From an uncultured beta proteobacterium (GTDB taxonomy: Bacteria; Pseudomonadota; Gammaproteobacteria; Burkholderiales; Burkholderiaceae_C), in assembly GCA_903876735.1 (NCBI GenBank), contig CAIRAW010000047.1, positions 1 to 34,845 of the forward strand: a DNA stretch of 34,845 nt, written 5' to 3'. The notes beneath the pieces were generated by a model that saw only the letters and a list, made by a program, of their open reading frames with translations, did not search any database and was not told the DNA's origin. The position numbers were made by a program, and so were the translations under genes. The first letter of the stretch is position 1; each line of letters starts with the position of its first letter. Shown piece by piece: positions 26,299 through 33,726 of this stretch.

Positions 26299-27363
26299 GT
26301 GCGCAACCACCAAGATCCCATAGAAACTGACGCAGTGATCATCGGCGCCGGCCCGGTCGGGCTGTTCCAGGTGTTCGAACTCGGCCTGCTTGAAATCAAG
26401 GCCCATGTCATTGATTCGCTGGCCTACCCCGGCGGCCAGTGCATTGAGTTGTATCCCGACAAGCCGATCTACGACATCCCGGCCGTTCCTGTCTGCACGG
26501 GCAGAGAACTCACCGATAACCTGCTCAAGCAGATCGAACCCTTTGGCGCCACCTTTCACTACGGGCAGGAAGTCACTGTCGTTGAAACCCAGGGCGACGG
26601 CCGCTTCTTTGTTGAAACGTCCAAAGGCACGCGCTTCCTGACCAAGACCATCTTCATCGCAGCCGGCGTCGGCGCGTTCCAGCCGCGTGCCCTGAGGGTG
26701 GAAGGCCTGGACGCCTATGAAGATGCTCAGCTCTTCTACCGCGTGCGCAAACCGGAAGACTTTGCCGGCAAAAATCTGGTCATCGTGGGCGGCGGCGACT
26801 CGGCCCTTGACTGGGCGCTTGAATTCGTCAAAGACAGCCCGCACAAGGCGGAGAGCGTGATCCTGATCCACCGCCGCGACGGCTTCAAGGCGGCACCCGC
26901 CAACGTGGCCAAGATGAAAGAACTGTGCGACGCGCTCGAGATGCAATTCATCATCGGGCAAATCACAGGGATCGAGGAAACAGACAACCTGCTCACCGGC
27001 GTCAAGGTCACCGGCGCCGATGGCGTGACACGGATCGTTCCGCTCGACGTCCTGCTGGTGTTCTTTGGTCTCTCACCCAAACTCGGCCCGATCGCCGAAT
27101 GGGGTCTGGACATTGAACGAAAGCAACTCAAGGTCGACACCGAAAAGTTTTCAACCAGCGAACCCGGCATCTTTGCTGTGGGCGACATCAACATCTACCC
27201 CGGCAAGAAGAAACTGATCCTGAGCGGTTTTCATGAATGCGCGCTGGCCGCATTCGGGGCCATGCCAATCATCTTCCCGGAAAAAAAGGTGTTCCTTCAG
27301 TACACAACGACCAGCCCCAAACTGCACAAGGTGCTGGGAGTGGAATCGCCCGTATTTGACTAG
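26299..27363 (+). CDS. Ferredoxin-NADP reductase, thioredoxin-reductase-like
   Basis: About 354 residues from GTG 26299, the best in-frame start; the longer frame from 26044 overlaps fdxA in another register and is not conserved, and no ribosome binding site decides the point. FAD-binding GAGPVG is at 16-21, then [11 protein letters not shown]. The second Rossmann motif [13 protein letters not shown] binds NADP(H), and the C-terminal [15 protein letters not shown] binds FAD. The redox CxxC of true thioredoxin reductase is missing, as expected for this FNR family (ferredoxin-NADP reductase type 2). It transfers electrons between NADPH and ferredoxin; its partner is probably the adjacent FdxA. 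Confidence 0.9.
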   Translation: MRNHQDPIETDAVIIGAGPVGLFQVFELGLLEIKAHVIDSLAYPGGQCIELYPDKPIYDIPAVPVCTGRELTDNLLKQIEPFGATFHYGQEVTVVETQGDGRFFVETSKGTRFLTKTIFIAAGVGAFQPRALRVEGLDAYEDAQLFYRVRKPEDFAGKNLVIVGGGDSALDWALEFVKDSPHKAESVILIHRRDGFKAAPANVAKMKELCDALEMQFIIGQITGIEETDNLLTGVKVTGADGVTRIVPLDVLLVFFGLSPKLGPIAEWGLDIERKQLKVDTEKFSTSEPGIFAVGDINIYPGKKKLILSGFHECALAAFGAMPIIFPEKKVFLQYTTTSPKLHKVLGVESPVFD

Positions 27364-27508
27364 GCAGCGGGTCATGGATTTCACTGCATTGCGCGCCTGC
27401 GCAAGAACCGGAGAGCGCGTGCACCTGGTTCCTTGCAGTGTTCCACTCTTTTGTGGAGTTTTTGAAGCAGACAGCCTCCAGGCAACAAGAGCGGTCACTA
27501 AATGACGC

Positions 27509-27514
27509 TATAAT
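27509..27514 (+). promoter_or_regulatory. -10 element of the tRNA-Asn promoter
   Basis: A consensus TATAAT lies 11 bases before the mature tRNA 5' end, the expected place for a tRNA promoter. No good -35 is found 16-18 bases upstream. Confidence 0.6.
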
Positions 27515-27525
27515 TTGTGGCTTAT

Positions 27526-27601
27526 TCCTCGATAGCTCAGTTGGTAGAGCGCCGGACTGTTAATCCGTAGGTCCCTGGTTCGAGCCCAGGTCGAGGAGCC
27601 A
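27526..27601 (+). tRNA. tRNA-Asn (anticodon GTT)
   Basis: 76 bases including encoded CCA (27599-27601). The acceptor stem TCCTCGA pairs with TCGAGGA. The D loop is AGCTCAGTTGGTAGAGC, the anticodon loop CTGTTAA gives GTT, and the T arm is CTGGTTCGAGCCCAG. It marks the boundary between the core region and the accessory region, a position often used by integrating elements. Confidence 0.97.
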
Positions 27602-27623
27602 AATAAAGCCTTATGGGCATTAG

Positions 27624-27657
27624 AAAGCCTGCTACTTAATCGGTAGCAGGCTTTTTT
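27624..27657 (+). terminator. Intrinsic terminator of tRNA-Asn
   Basis: A 12-bp perfect stem (27624-27635 paired with 27643-27654, core GCCTGCTAC/GTAGCAGGC) with a 7-base loop runs into TTTTTTCTTTTT. It lies 22 bases after the tRNA. Confidence 0.9.
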
Positions 27658-27795
27658 CTTTTTAACTCATGTAGGCGCTGGTGTAGGCATAAGTAACCGG
27701 TGCTCTTGCCTGTTGGCCATGCCAACTGCATGTAAACCTGCTTCACTGGGCCCATTCGGTCAAAAAAAGGTGGGGTTGTGATCACTCTCTTGCGA
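27658..27795. other. Gene-free junction between tRNA-Asn and accessory genes
   Basis: No gene seen. Two small inverted repeats occur: GTTGGC/GCCAAC at 27712-27726 with a 3-base loop, and GTGATC/GATCAC at 27778-27799, which overlaps the stop of the zinc-ribbon gene. No copy of the tRNA 3' end that would mark an attachment site is evident. Confidence 0.4.
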
Positions 27796-28437
27796 TCACT
27801 CATCAGCGGTGGCCATTTCCATCACCAGCGTCTGCAAATTTTTTAGTTCAGGCAATAAATCCGCAACATCCTTGGATAGCAAATACGGCAACGCATTTCC
27901 ATCCGATCCGTCTGACAACCACCGCCAATGCGATTCGGGTATCAGCGCAAGAAATGCAGGCTCCAAATCATCAACAACAATCACTGATTCAGACTCTAAA
28001 AAGTCGGCGCTCTGAAGACGAGGAATCCACTTTGCCAGTTGATCGGCAAGTTCCCATGGAGCGAAGCATCGTGCACACAGCACTTGTTGTGCTTCTTCAC
28101 CAAAACTGCGCAGCTTGCCTGGAAGGCCGCAATTTTTGCAGGTGCATAGCGACCGTTGCATCGTTTTTCGCAGGATTCCGGCCAACACAGGAGTCAGATT
28201 GCGCGAAGTAAATTCCATCTTCGCGTCTTCTATCCACGGCCCCACAATGGTCGCGTCGTCGTGGACGTCATCCTTCAGACTCACCAGTGACTTCACCATT
28301 TTCTGGTAGATGGGAACCCAGCCTTTAGGCACCCACCCAATGCGCCGATTGAGCGCCGCAATGCTCTTTTGCAGGCAGCAAAGGTCCGTGTCAAGGCTGT
28401 TGGTGAATTGCATTAAATGATCAGCTAAAAATTTCAT
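27796..28437 (-). CDS. Zinc-ribbon protein of unknown function
   Basis: 213 residues; no family recognised. A zinc ribbon is visible in the middle: C100-KN-C103 and C121-AR-C124, 17 residues apart. The N-terminal 95 residues look helical and the C-terminal part is acidic. There is no membrane segment or signal peptide. GGAG lies about ten bases before ATG 28437. It starts 35 bases after the AAA+ ATPase gene on the same strand and is last in a three-gene run with a LAGLIDADG protein. A role as substrate adaptor or nucleic-acid binder for the ATPase is possible, inferred only from context. Confidence 0.7.
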   Translation of the reverse strand: MKFLADHLMQFTNSLDTDLCCLQKSIAALNRRIGWVPKGWVPIYQKMVKSLVSLKDDVHDDATIVGPWIEDAKMEFTSRNLTPVLAGILRKTMQRSLCTCKNCGLPGKLRSFGEEAQQVLCARCFAPWELADQLAKWIPRLQSADFLESESVIVVDDLEPAFLALIPESHWRWLSDGSDGNALPYLLSKDVADLLPELKNLQTLVMEMATADE

Positions 28438-28472
28438 TTTGTCTCACTCCTGTTAATGATGTTGGGCACGAT

Positions 28473-29675
28473 TTAAGGACGTGCGTTGGTGTTAATGAAT
28501 CCAATCGAGCAAGGCTTTTCAGTCGACGCTCTGTGCACGCGGTTAAGGTCGTCCACGATGAGATGACACCGACCCGCTACGGCGGCGCATGCGTAGGCAT
28601 CCTCGAGCCTTTGCTTGATTTCGCGCGGTGTGCCATCCTGCAGTTCTGCCAACATCGGTTCCGGCAGCGTCGGATCGAACACAGCTGACCAGTCCTCGGC
28701 CGCCAGCAACTCGCGGTTAACGCTTTCCACCACCAGACGCATTTGCCCCTGGGTTGGCGCGGCAATATCAAACACCCGAAAGCGAGACAGCACCGGCCGA
28801 TCCAGCAGCAGCAACTCGTTGCACGTGGCAAACCAGAGGACAGTGGAAATATCGATCGGCAGACGCATGGCGGCGTCCTGAAATCGCGTTGCCGAAGATT
28901 TCTCGAGCAGTCCGAGCAAAAACCCAACCCCTGCGTCACGCCCGCCGGACTGCACCTTGTCGATCTCGTCAAACAAGATGATCGGCGATGCACAAGCGTT
29001 CTGCATAGTCTTCCAGATCAAGCCGGGACGCCCTGTTTCGTACGCTGCATCCAGACCGGTAATCGCAAAACCTGGCGTCGACTGCGAAAGATCGGCCTGC
29101 GCGTAGGGAATGTCGCTCAATGCCTGCGCTAATTTTTTGGTGAACCACGTCTTTCCGACACCCGGTGGCCCGGATAGGAGAATCGGCGGAAGCTTGAAAA
29201 GCTTGGCCGGCCCCATGCGGCACAACAGCAGGCGTTTTTCAATGAAATCCAGCACGCATTTGAAGTTTGGGAAATCGTGCCGTAGTCCGTCGAGAACAGA
29301 AGGGTCAGGTGCCGCAGCGATAAAACGCGTCGGCCCCAGGTCTCGGGCCTGTTCAAGCTGCTTGATCACAACTTTGCAACTCTCTCCGGTCAGACTCTTT
29401 GCCCATTTCAGTTCGTCTTCAAGCTCCGACATCCGGTAAAGCTGATGGCTACCCGCCCCGCCGGGTGGTTTCCCACTTTCTAATTCGTCAAATCCGTCCA
29501 GCGCGGCCGTTACAGCACTGCCTTCATCGGAAATGAGAGACGAGCCCAGACTTTTGGAAATGTCATGGATGCGCCTAATTTCTGCCAAACGGGATGCCTG
29601 ATCGCCGCTGAGATTTCGACGGCGTAAATGCGTTTGCCGAACGTCAGTGTTTGAGGAATTGGTGTCGAGTTGCAT
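28473..29675 (-). CDS. Lon-like AAA+ ATPase lacking a protease domain
   Basis: 400 residues from ATG 29675; a longer frame from GTG 29750 would overlap the upstream gene. The N-terminal 140 residues are charged and helical. The AAA+ module follows: Walker A SGPPGVGKTW (169-176), Walker B IILFDEIDKV (Asp236-Glu237), sensor-1 Asn286 in WFATCNE, and arginine-finger candidates R298/R300 in LSRFRVFD. The segment before Walker A (LDFIEKRLLL) and the DEIDKVQSGG block resemble Lon. However, the protein ends about 50 residues after the AAA+ lid, so no Ser-Lys protease domain exists. It is probably an oligomeric remodelling or unfolding motor; its substrate is unknown. The catalytic residues needed for ATP hydrolysis all appear intact. 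Confidence 0.85.
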   Translation of the reverse strand: MQLDTNSSNTDVRQTHLRRRNLSGDQASRLAEIRRIHDISKSLGSSLISDEGSAVTAALDGFDELESGKPPGGAGSHQLYRMSELEDELKWAKSLTGESCKVVIKQLEQARDLGPTRFIAAAPDPSVLDGLRHDFPNFKCVLDFIEKRLLLCRMGPAKLFKLPPILLSGPPGVGKTWFTKKLAQALSDIPYAQADLSQSTPGFAITGLDAAYETGRPGLIWKTMQNACASPIILFDEIDKVQSGGRDAGVGFLLGLLEKSSATRFQDAAMRLPIDISTVLWFATCNELLLLDRPVLSRFRVFDIAAPTQGQMRLVVESVNRELLAAEDWSAVFDPTLPEPMLAELQDGTPREIKQRLEDAYACAAVAGRCHLIVDDLNRVHRASTEKPCSIGFINTNARP

Positions 29676-29686
29676 AGTCAGGCCGT

Positions 29687-30166
29687 TCACTTCAGTGCTT
29701 GCAGCTTGCGGTAGAAGCGCTCGCGCAGTTTCCAAATCTGCTCTGGGCACCCATTGCGTCCAAAGTGGCGGCTTAGCTCACAGGTCCGGCGAAATTCCAG
29801 CGCAGCTTCAGCCTCATGCTGCTTGCGTTGCAAGTACGGCAACAGTCGTTCGATCACATCAAATCCGCGGTCTCCGTCGTACCCGAGGTGGTAGCTGTCC
29901 CGATTTTGTGACCCAGCGCGTTTAACTTCATAAATTCGACCCTGGACACCCACCGCTCTTTCAAAATGCCGGAGCACTTTTAGATGGTTCTGTGTGATGT
30001 CCACGCGAAGGCGAAACGTGGCCCTGCGAGTGGAATCGGTGTAGATTTGGCGGGCGATGCTGATGCACCCCTCACCATCCATGAATCCGGCTGCCCAGGC
30101 TAGGTCTGCTACGCTTGCAGTCTGGCTAAAGTTGCTGATGCATGTGATTGCGATACGACTTGTCAT
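29687..30166 (-). CDS. Free-standing LAGLIDADG endonuclease-like protein
   Basis: 159 residues from ATG 30166, chosen because AAGGA is six bases upstream; ATG 30172 touches that site. Residues 21-33 (DLAWAAGFMDGEG) are a LAGLIDADG helix with acidic Asp30 and Glu32. Beta-rich sequence follows (CISIARQIYTDSTRRATFRL), then a helix (ITQNHLKVLRHFERAVG), further strands, and LLPYLQRKQHEAEAALEF, a pattern like single-motif homing endonucleases of the I-CreI type. One motif implies a homodimer. It is not inside an intron or intein: the gene stands alone, 11 bases ahead of an AAA+ gene. It may be a nuclease or a DNA-binding regulator derived from one, as with WhiA. Confidence 0.8.
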   Translation of the reverse strand: MTSRIAITCISNFSQTASVADLAWAAGFMDGEGCISIARQIYTDSTRRATFRLRVDITQNHLKVLRHFERAVGVQGRIYEVKRAGSQNRDSYHLGYDGDRGFDVIERLLPYLQRKQHEAEAALEFRRTCELSRHFGRNGCPEQIWKLRERFYRKLQALK

Positions 30167-30337
30167 TTTCATTCCTTGTGTTACAGCTCACATTCTGTGT
30201 AGCATGGTTGAATTGTATGATGCGTACGCGTTACGCGTGTTAAATAAATAGCGCAATTGCGATTTGTGTAGTGTTTGCGCAACACAGGATGCGTCATAAT
30301 TCACTTATCTAAATACTCTGCGCTTAAGGGGAACCCT
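30167..30337. promoter_or_regulatory. Divergent control region rich in palindromes
   Basis: This lies between the divergent LAGLIDADG and XRE genes. ACGCGT occurs twice as ACGCGTTACGCGT (30226-30238), and CGCAATTGCG (30252-30261) is a perfect palindrome. TGTGTTAC (30177), TGTGTAGC (30196) and TGTGTAGT (30265) are spaced direct repeats. On the minus strand, TTAACA and CATACA at about 18 bases bracket the ACGCGT pair, a possible promoter with an operator in its spacer. CATAAT at 30295 is a possible -10 for the XRE gene. The XRE protein is the obvious candidate ligand. Confidence 0.5.
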
Positions 30338-30703
30338 ATGATTCGCATGAACTTGGCCAAACTGCACGCTGATCTCTGCTTTGCGCAAGGCCGAAAAATT
30401 GAATGGCGCGAAGTCGCGGAACAAAGTGAAATCCATCGCGTAACGCTGTCAAAAATGGTGAATCAGCGCGGCTACAACGCGACCGTTGCTAACGTAGATC
30501 GGCTCTGCCGGTACTTCAAATGCAAGATTGAAGATCTGCTGACCTATATCCCGGACGAAGACCTGGCAATAAAAGCCGAGATGAGCCATAAAGGGGCAAC
30601 TGCGAAGACGGCCAAGGCAGGCGCAGGCGCTGCTGCCCGCCATGGCGATAAAGTGAAGGTCAAAGCACCGAAGGCATCTAAAAGTGGGACCAAATCGCAA
30701 TAA
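30338..30703 (+). CDS. XRE-type HTH regulator with Lys/Ala-rich tail
   Basis: 121 residues from ATG 30338, which has AAGGGG eight bases upstream. Residues about 20-70 form a Cro/C1 (HTH_26-like) domain: WREVAEQSEIHRVTLSKMV, then TVANVDRLCRYFKCKIEDLL. Residues 86-121 are almost only Lys, Ala, Gly, Thr and Ser (KGATAKTAKAGAGAAARHG and so on), like the DNA-compacting tails of histone-H1-like bacterial proteins. It is transcribed away from the LAGLIDADG-AAA+-zinc-ribbon run and probably controls it and itself (inference). The tail could raise non-specific DNA affinity. Confidence 0.83.
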   Translation: MIRMNLAKLHADLCFAQGRKIEWREVAEQSEIHRVTLSKMVNQRGYNATVANVDRLCRYFKCKIEDLLTYIPDEDLAIKAEMSHKGATAKTAKAGAGAAARHGDKVKVKAPKASKSGTKSQ

Positions 30704-30760
30704 GGTTCTTCGAGGCGACGTTAGTAGGGATTGCAGTGCATCTGAAGTAGAGTGCGCCCT

Positions 30761-31345
30761 ATGGGACTACGATTTCGCAAGTCGATTTCTTTTGGGAAAT
30801 TCTTTCGACTGAACTTAAGCAAGTCGGGCGTTAGCTTGGGCGTGGGCCCACCGGGTTTGAACGTCAACATCGGCCCACGAGGCGTGCGTCAGACCATTGG
30901 CCTTCCCGGTACCGGTGTTTATTACCAAGAGACGCACCAGTGGCCCAAGTCCACAGAGGTGGCTCCAACGGCGACATCTCAAGAGGCGAGCAACGCTGAA
31001 CTTGGCTGGAAGATCATTGGATTCGCGCTGGCGCTTATTGCGCTGGTCGTGTATTTGGGTAGCGGGTCATCCACGACTGGATCGAAACACCCAATCACCA
31101 CTCCGGCGCCATCCCCACCACCACCGGTCGCGCCACCGACCAAGCCAGATCGCCCACTGAGTCGTGATGAGATTCGTGAGCTTCAGACGCTACTGAAAAA
31201 GCAGGGCTTCAATGCCGGTACACCGGATGGTGTCATGGGCCCCAAGACGCGTGCAGCGGCACAGGCGTTTGCCAGTGCGCACCAGATGAAGGGTGTGCGA
31301 GGGGTACCAACTTTACGCGTGCTGGACGTCGCGCGCAGTCACTGA
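30761..31345 (+). CDS. DUF4236 - membrane helix - peptidoglycan-binding protein
   Basis: 194 residues from ATG 30761 (a GTG three codons earlier is in frame). Residues 1-56 match DUF4236, with the typical RFRKSISFGKFFRLNLSKSG and GLPGTGVYY ends. About 82-100 is one membrane helix (IIGFALALIALVVYLG). It is followed by a Pro-rich linker (about 110-131) and a peptidoglycan-binding domain 1 at about 134-190 (LQTLLKKQGFNAGTPDGVMG, KTRAAAQAF). The layout suggests an inner-membrane anchor with a cell-wall-binding domain outside and DUF4236 inside. Its 3' end overlaps the next gene by seven bases tail to tail. Confidence 0.85.
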   Translation: MGLRFRKSISFGKFFRLNLSKSGVSLGVGPPGLNVNIGPRGVRQTIGLPGTGVYYQETHQWPKSTEVAPTATSQEASNAELGWKIIGFALALIALVVYLGSGSSTTGSKHPITTPAPSPPPPVAPPTKPDRPLSRDEIRELQTLLKKQGFNAGTPDGVMGPKTRAAAQAFASAHQMKGVRGVPTLRVLDVARSH

Positions 31346-31869
31346 AGCTTGGCCTCTTCGCCACGCTCTGCCAACTCGAGAATCTGATTCGGAGAGGCAT
31401 TCCCAAATGCGACTGCGAGCAGCGCAGCCTGATAGCGATCAGCCGTTCTCAAGTTTGATGTGTGGACTCTGTCTATCATCGCGTCGCTCAGGTCTCCAGT
31501 GCCTTCCACGACGGTTCTGAGACGTATTTCCCCGTCTTTCATATCCATTTCAAAGTTGCCAAAGGCCAGGGCGTAGTTGATCCAGTTGATAGCTTGCAGC
31601 ATGGCGGCGCGACGGTACTCGGGCACGTAGGTCGGATAGATTGAATAGACCAGAACACGGTCCCAGGCTTCTTGCTCAGTCACGTCAAGGATTGTTCGCA
31701 CGGAACCGTCCTTCAAACGAGCACCCGTGGTGAAGTAATGCTTTTCCTCAAAGGCCGTGTAGTTCCAGTCGTTGGTATCGAGATAGGCTGCAACGCGCTG
31801 GAAAAGCGTCTTTTTCTGGGCAACCGGTATGCAAACATCCAACTCCGTAGATTTCTGTTGTTTGGCCAT
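31339..31869 (-). CDS. YbjN-domain protein
   Basis: 176 residues from ATG 31869, which has a strong AAGGAG six bases upstream; the longer frame to 31962 is not needed. It resembles the YbjN family, a type III-secretion-chaperone-like alpha/beta fold: LFQRVAAYLDTNDWNYTA, then an AAMLQAINWINYALAFGNFE helix leading to DMKDGEIRLRTVVEGTG, a very typical YbjN strand pair. YbjN proteins are linked to stress and motility phenotypes in enterics, without a known activity. No transmembrane segment. It converges on the DUF4236 gene. Confidence 0.75.
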   Translation of the reverse strand: MAKQQKSTELDVCIPVAQKKTLFQRVAAYLDTNDWNYTAFEEKHYFTTGARLKDGSVRTILDVTEQEAWDRVLVYSIYPTYVPEYRRAAMLQAINWINYALAFGNFEMDMKDGEIRLRTVVEGTGDLSDAMIDRVHTSNLRTADRYQAALLAVAFGNASPNQILELAERGEEAKLQ

Positions 31870-32030
31870 CAAGTTCTCCTTTTCCGTTACAGGGTAATCA
31901 TCGCAAGTGGCAGGCTCACGGGGTGAGCTTGCTATAGAAAATCCAGGACCTGACGGCCGCATCCATCGGTCACCACAGACACCTACCGGCGGGAACTTCC
32001 CGTGCTCAACACATCAAAGCGTTTTTGCTA

Positions 32031-32663
32031 TCAGACGTGGACGCAACACATCTGCTCGACAAACCGATGGGTGACGACGGCGCTAATCAAGCGCTTGGCA
32101 ATCTTTTCGCCACCGCTGGCTGATGGCTCTATGGGCGACATGGCCGAGTAGTCCGACGCTTCAGTACAAATGGCACGCAAGTCGAGCACAGGAATACCCA
32201 GCTGTGCCGCCGTTCGTGTGATGACATCGTTAAAGAGGCTCAACGCTGTCCGCAACTCAGGCGACAAGCCTGGCACCTGGTTGTAAACGGTACAGATCAA
32301 GAGCGGTCTTTTGGTCGCCAAGGCAGCGGCAATCACATGTGCATAGTCAGTCTCGAATCGGGTCTGGATATCAGTGAGCAGTTTCAGTGCTCGCAGCATC
32401 GGCAAGGGCGTCGGCGCATGAAGTTGCTGCAATACGCCTAAAGCATCGTTGCCGCCAACGCTCAACGCCAGGTGCGTAACGCTGGCGGGAAGTCGCTTGA
32501 TCTGATCGATCACATTGATCGCAACGTTGCCATCAACGGCCAACAAACTTGCCTGCCAGCCGCTTGGCAGGTTCCTTCGAACCTGATCAATCACCGCCGG
32601 AGCACCTGCCACGTAAGCGGCGTTGTCAAAAATGGAATCCCCCAATATGGCTAGATGTTTCAT
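32031..32663 (-). CDS. SGNH/GDSL-family hydrolase
   Basis: 210 residues. Block I is LAILGDSIFDN with nucleophile Ser10, and block III is VGGND with Asn72, giving oxyanion-hole residues. Block V, normally DxxH with the catalytic Asp and His, reads SPIEPSASGGEKIA and shows no His in that place; I believe some SGNH subfamilies share the PIEPS pattern. The protein has no signal peptide and is probably a cytosolic esterase or an inactive relative. GGGA precedes ATG 32663 by seven bases. It is not close enough to neighbours to prove an operon. Confidence 0.8.
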   Translation of the reverse strand: MKHLAILGDSIFDNAAYVAGAPAVIDQVRRNLPSGWQASLLAVDGNVAINVIDQIKRLPASVTHLALSVGGNDALGVLQQLHAPTPLPMLRALKLLTDIQTRFETDYAHVIAAALATKRPLLICTVYNQVPGLSPELRTALSLFNDVITRTAAQLGIPVLDLRAICTEASDYSAMSPIEPSASGGEKIAKRLISAVVTHRFVEQMCCVHV

Positions 32664-32760
32664 GCGGCATTCCCAATCTCAAAGTAAATATGTAAAGCGA
32701 AATCAGCCTGACGCTGAACGATAACCAGTGCTAATGGATGTTGACCCCAAAGTGGCTAAA

Positions 32761-33624
32761 TCAGAGCTTCGTTCCATCCGGCGTCGAAATGGCTGTCAAC
32801 CGGATCACCCCATACGCTTTTGGCGCGTTGGCCATCAGGAAAGACTCGAGCGCCGGATCGTTGAACAGGTTGTTGCATTCAATCGCCACCTGCGTCACCC
32901 ACCAGTCGCGCCTATCTGGCGCAAAAGCGCCTGGTTCAACAGCCTTGCGCAACGCGTCAGCCAACTGCGCTGTCTGACCTGTGGGTAAAACGGCCTTTGG
33001 CAGCCAAGGCAGCGCTCCCACCGCCATCGCAATCATGCCTTGCAACCGATCAACGGCGTTGCCAGTGGGAACTTCACCAGGCGCTGCCGCTGCTATCACA
33101 TCACGGCATTGCAAAAGGGCAACCAGTTGATCAAATACATCGATATCGGGGTTGTCAGGCCAGTCATCCCAGCCGGGCTCCTGGCTCGGATGCACACCGG
33201 CTTTCATCCAGGCTGACTCCACCTGTTTTAGAAAACTGTGGTTCAAATCCGCGCAGCGCTTTCGTGTCGTTTCAAGCTGACTCTGAAGATACGCATTGAC
33301 GCGTGTCTTTACATACTCCTGAAATGCCCGCTTATCGTCAGAGGTCCATACGTCAAGACCCGTAGGGCAGTCGCCAAGTCGAAAACCAGTGTCACGGATG
33401 GTCATCTGACCGGGTGGCGCAAAAGACTTGTCCGCGAGCACCAGGGCTTCGTCTTTGGGCTGCGCCGGGACGAGTTCAAGGATTCTTGTAAGCGGATACA
33501 GATCTTCGATCGAACTCAGGTCACTGAGTTTTTCACGCGAGGCATCGAGGTGCCAGGTTTCAAGAAGCTCGGTCAGCGGCGCCGAATCGATTGCGACATG
33601 AATTCCGCTGGGTAGTTGTGGCAT
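32761..33624 (-). CDS. Unrecognised 287-residue cytosolic protein
   Basis: Family not recognised. ATG 33624 is preceded by GGGAG at nine bases. The sequence is acidic, Trp- and Pro-containing, and soluble. It has a helical middle with a charged run (YVKTRVNAYLQSQLETTRKR), an acidic WDDWPDNPDIDVFDQL stretch, and a MIAMAVGALPWLPKAVLP segment that is mildly hydrophobic but not clearly a membrane helix. No metal or catalytic motif is seen. It lies between the SGNH hydrolase and another unknown gene on the same strand, about 100 bases from each, so a loose operon is possible. Confidence 0.62.
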   Translation of the reverse strand: MPQLPSGIHVAIDSAPLTELLETWHLDASREKLSDLSSIEDLYPLTRILELVPAQPKDEALVLADKSFAPPGQMTIRDTGFRLGDCPTGLDVWTSDDKRAFQEYVKTRVNAYLQSQLETTRKRCADLNHSFLKQVESAWMKAGVHPSQEPGWDDWPDNPDIDVFDQLVALLQCRDVIAAAAPGEVPTGNAVDRLQGMIAMAVGALPWLPKAVLPTGQTAQLADALRKAVEPGAFAPDRRDWWVTQVAIECNNLFNDPALESFLMANAPKAYGVIRLTAISTPDGTKL

Positions 33625-33726
33625 TTATTGTTTCTCCCGTCTGTGTTTTGTTGATATTCAGTGTAAAAACTCCGCGGCTCACAGGATGAGCCTGCACATT
33701 GGAAAGCGACCTATTTCTTAGTTATT

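Noticed and set aside
27389..27404. TTGCGC/GCGCAA hairpin after the ferredoxin-NADP reductase gene
   Set aside because: A stable 6-bp stem with a 4-base loop but no following T tract, so not called as a terminator.
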